This document shows, in pieces, positions 33,893 through 43,680 of a stretch of 64,000 nucleotides of DNA. Source of the stretch: Scleromitrula shiraiana (lineage: Eukaryota; Ascomycota; Leotiomycetes; Helotiales; Sclerotiniaceae); assembly GCA_028455995.1 (NCBI GenBank), contig JABELC010000009.1:1116001-1180000 (forward strand), read 5' to 3'. The notes beneath the pieces are model-generated. The model worked only from the letters and a program-made list of their open reading frames with translations, was not told the DNA's origin and did not search any database. The position numbers were made by a program, and so were the translations under genes. The stretch's first letter is position 1, and the number at the start of each line of letters is the position of its first letter.

Positions 33893-35842
33893 ATGGAAGC
33901 CGTACTCAAAGGCCGGGCCATGTGCCCATTTCTTCAGAAAACTTCTCCAGCAACCCTTCGATCTCTCTCAACCACCACTCGTCATCATGCCTCCCCATGC
34001 GGCGGTAGCATGTCGAATCTGCAAACCATTGCAGGTCGATGCCCTGTAATGGGTAAAGCACTCGCCATCCAAACCGCAAAGGCCAGCAAAATGGGAATGG
34101 GATTTGGTGGCGTCGCTGCTGTGAAAGCCATTCGAGCTTTCTCTGGTAAAGTCAGTGCTGGAAAGGCTAGGATTCATACTAGCAGACCTCATGAAGCCAG
34201 ACCACTTGAGGATACTGTGTTTGGTCGTGAGAGTGGTATGCTGATGGTCTTTTCTTTTATGAACACCCCACTATCCGTGGTGAAGTGTAAAGAGTTTTGA
34301 TGCTGACATCAGATAAAAGCGAGATCATTTCAAAATACCAAGCAAGCCCATCAATCAGTTAAAACCGCTCAAGCCAATCAACATGATGTCACCAAGGCTC
34401 CCAAATTCGATTATGAGGGATTCTACAATGTGGAATTGGACAAGAAACACAAGGATAAATCCTATCGCTACTTTAACAACATCAATCGTTTGGCCAAAGA
34501 ATTTCCCCGCGCTCATATGTCGAACAAGAATGAACGAGTGACAGTATGGTGTTCTAACGATTATCTTGGAATGGGTCGAAACCCTCAAGTTTTGAAAACA
34601 ATGCACGAAACCCTCGACGAATATGGTGCCGGTGCGGGTGGAACCCGAAATATTTCCGGACACAATCAACATGCGGTTTCTCTCGAGGCTTCAATTGCAA
34701 AACTCCATGCTAAAGATGCAGCACTTGTTTTCACCTCTTGCTATGTTGCCAATGATGCAACTCTTGCGACACTTGGAAGCAAATTGCCAGACTGCGTTAT
34801 TCTATCCGATTCTCTAAATCATGCTTCGATGATTCAAGGTATCAGGCATTCTGGCGCAAAGAAGATTGTTTTCAAGCACAATGATCTTGAGGATTTAGAG
34901 GCTAAATTGGCATCACTTCCTCGGAAAGTTCCTAAGATCATTGCTTTTGAATCTGTTTATAGTATGTGTGGTTCAATTGGACCTATTGAAGGAATTTGCG
35001 ACCTTGCTGAGAAGTACGGAGCTCTTACCTTTCTCGATGAAGTCCATGCAGTTGGCATGTATGGACCACATGGTGCTGGTGTAGCAGAACATCTTGACTA
35101 TGAAGCACACCTTGCTGGCCGTCCTCAAGGTACCATTATGGACCGTGTGGACATCATTACTGGAACCTTAGGTAAAGCTTACGGATGTGTTGGTGGCTAC
35201 ATTGCTGGATCTCACAAAATGGTCGACACAATCCGCTCTCTTGCTCCTGGTTTCATCTTTACTACTTCTCTTCCCCCTGCCACTATGGCTGGCGCCAGAG
35301 CCGCCATCGAATATCAGATGGAATACCAAGGCGATCGTCGTCTTCAACAACTCCACACTCGTGCCGTCAAGGATTCTCTCAGCGAGCGCGATATCCCCGT
35401 CATTCCTAATCCTTCCCATATCATCCCCGTCTTAGTTGGCAACGCCGAACTCGCCAAACGTGCCTCCGACATGCTCCTTGAAGATCACGGCATCTATGTA
35501 CAATCTATCAACTATCCCACTGTCCCAGTTGGCCAAGAACGTCTCCGTATCACTCCCACACCTGGTCATACTCGCGAATATCGCGAACATCTCGTCAGTG
35601 CCATCGATTCCGTGTTCAACGAACTAGGCATTAAACGCACATCCGAATGGGCTGCCGAAGGCGGCTTCATCGGCGTTGGCGAGACTGATGTCAAGGCCGA
35701 AGAACCCCTTTGGACAGATGCCCAATTGGGCGTTGATGAAGTAGTTAAGGAAATGAAAGCCGCAGGTCCAGTAGGCGTCATGGAAGCCTTACTCGAAAGA
35801 GAGACGAAAGAAACAGCCAGAGCCGCTGGTGCCGCAGCTTAA
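33893..35842 (+). CDS. 5-aminolevulinate synthase, mitochondrial
   Basis: Condenses glycine and succinyl-CoA to 5-aminolevulinate, the first step of heme synthesis in the mitochondrial matrix; PLP enzyme. Exons 33893-34235 and 34320-35842 join in phase 1 (RES|ARSFQN), giving 621 aa. The first 100 or so residues form a presequence with two Cys-Pro motifs, Cys11-Pro (AMCPFL) and Cys50-Pro (GRCPVMG), matching the heme-regulatory motif. The catalytic core shows WCSNDYLGMG, GAGAGGTRNISG, DSLNHASMIQGIRHS, FLDEVHAVGMYG with the PLP-ring Asp, and the Schiff-base Lys in TGTLGKAYGCVGG. The intron ends in ATAAAAG, the acceptor that keeps the frame; CAG eight nt upstream would break it. Called hemA or hem1 in other fungi. 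Confidence 0.97.
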
Positions 35843-36307
35843 ATAGTTGGCAATTGCACCCAAGTCTTGGGTAACTTAGGCTAAACCTGCGGGTTTCATT
35901 TCTGCAACTTTTACTTCTAAATAAATGCATATATTAAGCTCCTCGGACCCAAAACCACACTCTTTAGAGCTATATGCGAGCGAGTTGATTGATGGATATC
36001 TATTTTTTGATGATGGAATGTAGCGCTATGGACGATGGAAATGATATGATTTTGATTTGATTGGTATGCGATAGTATGCGAATTTATTGCAGATGAGATC
36101 TGATCAGATGATTGATAGCTAGCTAGCGCCTTTTTTTGAATTTAATACGGAGATAATTGTGTATTTTCCAGATTTATTTGGAACTTGGACAACTTTCTTT
36201 ACACTTATTTTACACCTTGTTTTGATCTTGGCTTTTGAATTGGTGGTGTTTTTGTTCTGTGATGTGATGATTGTGATGATATGCGTAGTTTGATTCTTAA
36301 GTTATTA

Positions 36308-36370
36308 ACATACATGCATACATACATACATACATACATACATACATACATACATACATACATACATACA
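36308..36370. repeat. (CATA)n microsatellite
   Basis: About 15 units of CATA, with one TGCA interruption near the start. Confidence 0.95.
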
Positions 36371-36532
36371 GTATGCTTTTCTGATATGGAAAAACGATGA
36401 TATTAACTGTGCAGGTAGATAGGTAAGTAGGTAGCATGCTGATATCTCACATGACACAAGGCGGGTATTCTTCACTCTTCTTATTTTGATGTTTATTTTT
36501 ATTTATTTTGAAGATTCTCTTTTCCATTTCTG

Positions 36533-36575
36533 TCTCTACTCTACTCTACTCTACTCTACTCTACTCTACTCTACT
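36533..36575. repeat. (CTACT)n pentanucleotide repeat
   Basis: About 8 perfect units of CTACT. Confidence 0.95.
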
Positions 36576-36864
36576 GTGTTTTACCGCCATCAAGGTACTA
36601 TCTATGTAGCTCGGCGGGTAAAGCAAGAAGTAGTGTCCAATCCAGTTAGGATCTTGATTCCTCCCATTCTCATTCCCATTCCCATTCTCATCTTATCTCC
36701 CTCCGCCTTTTCTTTTTCCCCAAGTCCTCGCTCCCTCTCACTCTCGCACTCTCCAAAATACAAAGTCTAAGCTTAGACAAAGTAATCCCATCCATCAATC
36801 CACCCAAGTCCCATCCAAAATGCAGAATGCAAAATGTAAAATGCAAAATTCTTGCTTCCCTCTC

Positions 36865-36932
36865 TAATCTAATCTAATCCAATCCAATCCAATCCAATCC
36901 AATCCAATCAAATCCAATCAAATCAAATCAAA
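36865..36932. repeat. (AATCN)n pentanucleotide repeat
   Basis: Starts as AATCT, becomes AATCC, then AATCA: a run of about 13 units with the last base changing along the array. Confidence 0.92.
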
Positions 36933-37222
36933 AAACCAATTCCATCCTATCCATCCTATCCATCCCACCGCATGCATACAAACAAACAATCAATCAATCC
37001 AAACCAGCCAGCCAGTCTGGAAAGGAATAAATGGGAAACTTGCGCAAGATGCCAAATGATCCAGATGATCCAAAAGAAAGAGAATAAATATCTCGACAAC
37101 AGAAGGGAATAAAACGAAGAAGAAGAAGAAAAACTCAAAGGGGTATAAAATATGGTCATGCCAATGCCATGAGTTGTGTATTTATGCGTATGCGTATAGT
37201 GTGTATTGCACTACAACGAAAT

Positions 37223-37252
37223 GAATCAAATCAAATCAAATCAAATCAAATC
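37223..37252. repeat. (AATCA)n pentanucleotide repeat
   Basis: About 6 units of AATCA, a second array of the same family as the one at 36865. Confidence 0.9.
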
Positions 37253-37443
37253 CACCCGGCTGGTGAGTCCAGCTATCAAATTGCATTGCCATGCTGTGCG
37301 TGTGTGCGTATGTTTGTATGTATTTATCGTGATCCGTAACCTTGACAAAAGTGTGTGTATGTTATAGTCCTTGTTATACCAAAGATGCAAATGCAAATGC
37401 AAATCCAACTAACTTGGTACTTTCCCCTCTCTCTCATCCCATC

Positions 37444-39060
37444 TCACGAGCCCAGACTAAAACTCGGAACACCAGGGATGAACAATCCACCACACAAATC
37501 CAACGCTCCCTCTACCGCTCCCTCTAACTCGCCAACCCTATCTTTAAGACCTTTATTTTCCGCTCGCAATAACGACACCGTATCCCACGCCATCGAAGCA
37601 CCCTGCCCCGTACAATTTGCACAGCCGCCTCTCCCCGACGAGGGACTCAGCTCCGCAGCACCCATACCAGCGCCTTTGAAGATCTTCTGAAAGGTCGAAA
37701 CTTGCGGTTTAGGTTTTACAGGCACAAATTGATTGCCAGTGATACTAGCATCTTTTTGAATTGCGCCAATACGACCGACGGAGATCTGGGGGACATCCGG
37801 TGTACTATCTCTGGTACTATCTCGAGTCATAACGGTAGAGACTGTAAGTGTGGGACTTCTACTTCTTGAGAAAACACTCTCGCCTTCGCCGCTTGCGGCA
37901 TCGTCGTCGCTTTCTCCGCTGAGATCGGTGCTACCGGCACTTTTTCTCCATTTTGATTTCGTCGTTCCTATGCCGAGGTCTTCTTCTCCTGTTGAACAAC
38001 AGCTAGCGCGGTGTGCATTCCTAGCTGCTGCTTCTTCTGCCTTTAGGCTCTTACTCCTTTCTCTATCTTCCATTCGTGCTTGTTTCTCTGTCGCTAGCTG
38101 AGTCACCATATCTTCGATAGCGCTATCTTGCTCGTTTAGTTTGGTGACCATATCTTCGAGTTGAATTTTGAGGTGTTTGGCACGAGTTTCGGCTTCTTCT
38201 AATTCCTCTGCTTGTGTGTCCTTCTCGGCCTTCATTTCATGATATTCGATTGTTCGGAGTTTATAGGCGTTCTGGAGCTTAAGCAAGAGACCTTCAGCGT
38301 TGATAAGAAGATTCTTGAAAGCTGCAGGTGAAAAAGGATCGACTTGACCTGACGGGAAGAGTGATGTTTTTAGATCAAGAGTGAGATATTCGTCATCGTT
38401 TGGATCGGTTGGAAGTTGAACTGGTTTGGCGGATGGTTTCGGAGAAGAGAAAAAGTTGAATAGCGAAGTGCTAGTTGACGGCTTTGCGGGTGTCGAGTTA
38501 TTGGAATCGATGGTAGGGAATGTGCCTTTTCTTTCGAGTTTTCTATTCGGCGAAGGATCCCTGACAGCACCGCTTCCTCCCTTGGATTTATCGGCAAGTT
38601 TTATGTGACCATCCTTATCCCCAGTGAACGAAGCCATATATTCAAATTGTATATCCTCCTTCAATGGAGAACTTCCGGGGGATACCTGTGGACTGTATGA
38701 ATCTCGACGAGTGGTGCTACGAAATGGTAATAATTGTGTGAGTGAACGTTGATGTGTCCGAGGTTGTCGCGTAGGAGTTGTCGATTCTTCATCGGGTAAC
38801 AAGGGGATATTCCTTGAGAGTGGTTTTGAAGTGAGGGTTGCAGGCTCCGGTAAGGGAATAAATTCTTCGATCCTATTCTGGTTTGATCCTCCGTATAAGT
38901 CATCTGGGTAATAATTCTCTGCCCATACTTTCTTAAGTGGCGAATTTGTTCTCGATGTATCTGGATTTAAGGAATGTGTTCTTCGATGTCCTTGTGACTG
39001 TGTTTGAATGTTGCTCTGTGCTGCCAATACAGAAGGAGATTGAGATTGGGGTATTGGCAT
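37444..39060 (-). CDS. Ser-rich coiled-coil protein, function unknown
   Basis: A single exon on the minus strand giving 538 aa from MPIPQSQSP. The N-terminal 200 residues are disordered, rich in Ser/Thr/Pro, with many SP/TP sites. About residues 225-330 contain LKTSLFPSGQVDPFSPAAFKNLLINAEGLLLKLQNAYKLRTIEYHEM followed by a charged coiled coil with a repeated motif (QLEDMVTKLNEQDS, IEDMVTQLATEKQ). An acidic Ser-rich stretch (GESDDDAASGEGES) follows, and a C-terminal short coiled coil SLLRAENKGLKDRVGELEGAVE sits next to a CANCTGQG motif. No named family is recognised; a scaffold role is a guess. Another in-frame ATG at 39132 exists, but the added residues are atypical. Confidence 0.85.
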   Translation of the reverse strand: MPIPQSQSPSVLAAQSNIQTQSQGHRRTHSLNPDTSRTNSPLKKVWAENYYPDDLYGGSNQNRIEEFIPLPEPATLTSKPLSRNIPLLPDEESTTPTRQPRTHQRSLTQLLPFRSTTRRDSYSPQVSPGSSPLKEDIQFEYMASFTGDKDGHIKLADKSKGGSGAVRDPSPNRKLERKGTFPTIDSNNSTPAKPSTSTSLFNFFSSPKPSAKPVQLPTDPNDDEYLTLDLKTSLFPSGQVDPFSPAAFKNLLINAEGLLLKLQNAYKLRTIEYHEMKAEKDTQAEELEEAETRAKHLKIQLEDMVTKLNEQDSAIEDMVTQLATEKQARMEDRERSKSLKAEEAAARNAHRASCCSTGEEDLGIGTTKSKWRKSAGSTDLSGESDDDAASGEGESVFSRSRSPTLTVSTVMTRDSTRDSTPDVPQISVGRIGAIQKDASITGNQFVPVKPKPQVSTFQKIFKGAGMGAAELSPSSGRGGCANCTGQGASMAWDTVSLLRAENKGLKDRVGELEGAVEGALDLCGGLFIPGVPSFSLGS

Positions 39061-40363
39061 AATGAATTGTACCTGGAGCAGGTGTACGGCATAAACTGTC
39101 TCGGGTCCTCTTTCCGTTTCTGTTCTTTTCAATTTACCTCAGCTCCAGAATCTGAGGATTTATTGAGTGTATTATGGGTATTTTGTAATGAATCCTTATT
39201 CCTTTCTTTTCATGCGAATACGTATATAAATGAATGTTTTTATTGGTATACCGAAAGGATCATCCACAATAATTTGAGAGTCTTTTTTTGTTTCCTTGTT
39301 TATTTGTTTGTTCGCTTGTTCGTTTGTTCGTTTGCTCGTTACAGATATATTGAATTCATTGAAACAGATATATTGAATTTATTGAACACAATGATGGATT
39401 GATAAGTACTCTCGACGACGTTGGGATAAGATAAGAAATGATCCGAGAATGAATGAAGGCTGGCTGTTTGATGTAACGTTCAATCAAGTTCTGTTTTGAG
39501 TGAAACCAATGACAATATTGATACTATAATATTGATATTGAAATGTTTTGTTTTGAAGATTCTTGTTGAATTAGGAGGGATGAGATCTAATGATTTAATA
39601 TTTATATAGATTTTATATAGTAGGTATTTACTTATTTATTTATTTATTAAGTATTTATTGACCTTTCTATATTTTGACAAGTCCGATTGATGAGAAGGGA
39701 ACGAAGGGGGTTTTCCGATGATAGCTGGAGGAATTCTACATTACTAGGAAAGATACAAAATACAAAATCAAGGTGGTTGGCTGCCAATGAATAATGGCTG
39801 TTTGGAGTTTAGTCGGGTCTGGAATTACTAATGGAGAATGTCCACGTCGGTAGAAAACTTAAAAGATAGAGTGACGGGAAAGGGTTTAAGCTAAACTATT
39901 TTAGGTAAATAACCACTAATATTGTGTATCTCATCTTTTAAGTTGATAGTTAGCTCAGGGGTTAGATTTCTACCGCTTTAATGACAAAGACTCACTCAAA
40001 GTTATTACTATTTGGACAGATTGGACGGATTGGACGGATGGATAACTTCAAACTTTGATATTTGATGCTAGATATCGCTATTTCTCACATGTATGAAGTT
40101 ATCATACTACAATATTCGAAGAACAAATATACTTTCAACTTTCAATACAGATCTACTCAAGCTATTGAAAGTTATCATGAATCAATAGACCAAAATTCCA
40201 TTGAATACTTGTACAAGTAGCTTCATGTTGGTGATCCACTCCACATAGAACTACTCAGGAGGTTGGTCGAAAGTTTCTACGCTTTTTGCGATTCAATTCT
40301 GTACGCAACCAAGAATTGTAATAATACTCTGTTACATGGATACCACTATATTATGTGTACATA

Positions 40364-40452
40364 CGACTACGACTACGACTACAACTACAACTACAACTAC
40401 AACTACAACTACAACTACAACTACAACTACAACTACAACTACAACTACGACT
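40364..40452. repeat. (TACAAC)n hexanucleotide repeat
   Basis: Array of ACTACG, then ACTACA units; in frame it would read Tyr-Asp/Tyr-Asn repeats. No coding context flanks it. Confidence 0.95.
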
Positions 40453-41739
40453 ACAGGCTACAGGTACGTACCTACGTAGTTGATCGACATCATTAATAGA
40501 ATAAAATTGAAGATATATTTCTAACTTTTTTTACTGAAGAAAAAAGTAAGATCTTACATTTTATGCTATGCTTAATGATGTAAATATACATACAAGCCCT
40601 GTCTGTTCAAAAATCGGGTACAGAAGTATCTTCAGGTTTCACTTAACAACCAATTTTCGGCAATCGAATTGAAACAACTTGATGTCATCTCAACCTTGAT
40701 AATCATCATATATCAGATTAATTAATATATGTTATCACATCAACAATGACACCGTGATGTCCCTCTCCATTATCTAATTCCCCGTCTCTAATATACCAGA
40801 CTTTGATCTTTGCGGTCGAGTTATGAAGAACGTTATTCAACTGTGCTGTATTGTGTTACAAAAGTCAATGGACAAGTCAAGCATCAGATGAAATATCTTT
40901 CACATCATTAGTACATACATTATTTTATTCGAAGCAACTCAACTCAATACTGATATTCAACCGTCTCAAATACAACTAAACACAATCACCTCCAAGCAAA
41001 ATCTCCAAATTCATTCACCAGGAACATCCAACCAACATCAATACAATACATCACATCACATGGGACAATTAAAAGATAACCATCCAAAAACTGAATACGG
41101 ATCATGCAAGCCCAAAAGTCCTGCATATTCAGACATGCAACAGAATTGATTATGATCGATTAATAAAGTACATAAGTACAACCAACGATAGTATTGTGCA
41201 ACACAACATCGGATGGAGCACTGGCAGTTAGACAGATTTTCAGTTGTATATTTGAAGTGATTTTTTATATGTTAATATCATACCTCCCTCTAAAAATAGC
41301 AACAGCACACCAACAACCAAAACAAGTATAGTCCACACAATATGCAAGTACCCGTCAAGAGACATGCAACAAACAAATGAACAGCGTCACTCGAGATATG
41401 CAACAAAGTGTTAGCTTGCCCTGGCTTGCTTATTAAATCGTTTGTGTTACCATGATTTTGTGTCTGTATTGTTTGATTCATGTGATGCTTCTCTTCTTGC
41501 TTGGATCTGAATCTAATATTTGAATTTGATTCTTACTTTCAGTTTACTTCATTATTCAAATACGGTTATATAGAGCAATTGGAATGAGATTGTATTTATG
41601 AATGTATGAGCAAGTGTGTTTTGATGTCTTTTACTATAATTTATCTCATTCTTAGACCCTTGGAAGTTGAACTGAATAATAATAACTTGGAATGTTATAA
41701 TATAGGAAAATTACTAGTGTTTTAGTATGAAAATTACCT

Positions 41740-42660
41740 ATTTTTTAATCGAAGCAGTTCAACTCCGCAAAAGTCTAAGCCACTTTAAGCGTTTTTTTAA
41801 TGAAAATCGATTTTGCTTAATAAAAGCATTTCAACATTATATTTTTATTTTTTAATTATAACTTATTAAAAAAAGAATTATATTATTTGAAAACTTTTAT
41901 TTATTATTATTTATATAATCGATATTAGATATTTAAATTGTATAGTTGATTTAAAATTTTATTTTTAAAAATTTTATATAAATAAAATTTGTTTTAAATT
42001 TTAATTTATTTAATTTTTTTATTTTTAATATTTATATACTAATGATGATTTTAGATTCAATCGAATTGTTATCTTGAGTTGAATATTTTGCAGATTTGTA
42101 AATTGTGTTAATAATGTTATTGTTGTATTGAAAAGTAGTTAAAATGATTGGATTTGAAGTTGAATTTTGAAGTAAAATGTTTTAAATTTAAAATATTTCT
42201 TTAAATTATTATTAATATTTATTTTTTTGAAAATTAATAATTATAATTTTTTTTAAAGAATTTTTTTATATAATAAAGATTAGATTGATTAAAAGATCTT
42301 TAATATATTATTAGATTTATTTAAAAAAGTTATAGTTATTGATTTTTAAGAAAATAAATATTAATAATGATTTGAGGATATTTATGTTTAAAAATGTATA
42401 TTTTTTTTTTTAAACATATAATTATATTTTAACATTTTAAATTATAATAATATAATATATATAATTATAATTAAAAAATTCATTTTTATTTATATAATTA
42501 GTTTTAATAAATAATAATTATTAATTAATTTATTATTATTATTTAAAAAGTTGATAATATATCGATTTGTTTATGTTTATATTAAAGTTAAAATCATATA
42601 TTCTTAGATCCTTTAGTATATTTTAGATAAAAAAATTAAAGAATATTATTGGTCAAAAAA
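41740..42660. mobile_element. Very AT-rich island, possible decayed repeat
   Basis: About 920 nt of nearly pure A/T with stops in all frames and sharp borders: ordinary composition resumes at about 42660 and before about 41740. This is the pattern expected of a RIP-mutated transposon. No protein trace was recognised by eye, so its class is unknown. Confidence 0.5.
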
Positions 42661-43187
42661 TTTTATGTGGGGTAATATATCGAAGGGTCTGAGGATGAGA
42701 TAAACTATAATCACATGTAGCATAGCTCACGTGACGTATGATCACATTAATGTTTTGTAGTCTTGGAAGACCTATCGGCGACGAGTTATTTGCAGCCATT
42801 GTTTCTGCATCCCAGATCACCTTAGCATTGCATAGCATTGCATATGTGTGTGAAATCTGCCCGCAATAGCGGTTCTCCAAATCCGCCAAATTTGCTGTTG
42901 AGGACGATGGAGTTCAGAGACAGATAATTAATTGCCATTGATTTAATTGTTCGTTCGCTGGCTGCTCAACTTATGTAGTTATGAAACAGAACAAGAGTGT
43001 TCTTTCGTCTCTTTCAGACTTCATCTAAGTCTCCAAGTTCATCCCTTGCTGGCCATTTACTGATGTAGGGGATCAAGGTAGTCGACGAGGAAATGATGAC
43101 CCACCGCACCTTGTACTAGTGTGCAGACATTTTTTATATGTTTATATATTTTTTTACACTTCGCTCTTACATCAAACAGTCAAAACA

Positions 43188-43286
43188 TCCGGCATGGTGT
43201 AGTGGCTAGCATTTCCGCCTCTCAGTATTCGTCTTATCCGACGAATCAGGTCGCGGGAGACCGGGGTTCAATTCCCCGTACCGGAA
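43188..43286 (+). tRNA. tRNA-Glu (anticodon CTC) with 27-nt intron
   Basis: The cloverleaf is readable. Acceptor TCCGGCA (43188-43194) pairs with TACCGGA and discriminator A43286; pair 6:67 is C.A, a mismatch. D-arm is GTGT...GCAT. Anticodon stem TCCGC/GCGGG has loop C-T-CTC-A and C38. The intron at 43225-43251 lies directly after position 37, the canonical site, and forms a 7-bp hairpin ATTCGTC/GACGAAT. T-arm is CGGGG-TTCAATT-CCCCG. Downstream T-rich sequence can serve as the Pol III terminator. Confidence 0.93.
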
Positions 43287-43680
43287 CATTTTCTTTTGCA
43301 TTTTTTCATCTTGTTGACCAAGACTGTGGTTCAGTTCCCCGTACCAGAATTTTTCTTTTGATCCAAATTGGAGATATTAGTGAGATACTATTCAAGTCAA
43401 GACATAGGGTTGCAATTGCCACGGGAGAACAAAAACAGAATGTTGGCGATCGACACACCCGGCGCTCTATAGAATTGAATCAACATTGTCACCCACATCG
43501 CAAACACTGGACTTTAGGAAATTTACTTCACACCAAAACGGCAAACGGAAAAGAGAAGCACATTGAACAGACACAGGCTCTCCGGGAGGTTTTGCTTGTA
43601 TTTTAAAGTTCTTTTCCTGCTTTGGTTTACCAAGCGTCTCTTCAATTTCATCCTGTCTATATATTTTTCTGTATATGGAT
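43287..43680. other. Intergenic region with duplicated tRNA 3' half
   Basis: Begins with T-rich terminator-like DNA, then the tRNA-half copy at 43313-43360, and ends at the 3' flank of the broken transporter gene. A long open frame through this stretch and the tRNA is not a gene. Confidence 0.55.
43313..43360 (+). pseudogene. Duplicated tRNA-Glu 3' half plus terminator
   Basis: GACC..G.GGTTCA.TTCCCCGTACC.GAA repeats the T-arm and 3' acceptor strand of the tRNA about 56 nt downstream. It is followed by the same TTTTTCTTTTG tail. The 5' half is absent. Confidence 0.8.

Larger units (their letters stand above)
35843..37443. other. Convergent intergenic region dense in microsatellites
   Basis: 1.6 kb between the stop codons of ALAS and the coiled-coil gene. 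It contains at least five distinct simple-repeat tracts (listed separately) plus CCCATT units at 36660-36690 and a short AATGC run at 37383-37402. No gene is supported. Confidence 0.6.
39061..43187. other. 4.1-kb gene-poor region
   Basis: No supported gene. It contains TTTG/TTCG runs (about 39290-39330), a hexanucleotide array (40364-40452), three short motifs with TGCAACA (41130-41410) and the AT-rich island 41740-42660. An open frame at 42653-42889 (minus) is not family-like. Confidence 0.6.

Noticed and set aside
40263..40496. Tyr/Asn repeat-rich short open frame
   Set aside because: Translation of the TACAAC hexanucleotide array; no conserved flanks.
42653..42889. 78-codon minus-strand frame beside the AT-rich island
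   Set aside because: No family resemblance, no upstream promoter context, borders decayed DNA.
43121..43606. 161-codon plus-strand open frame
   Set aside because: It reads straight through the tRNA-Glu and its duplicated half; the protein has no family resemblance.
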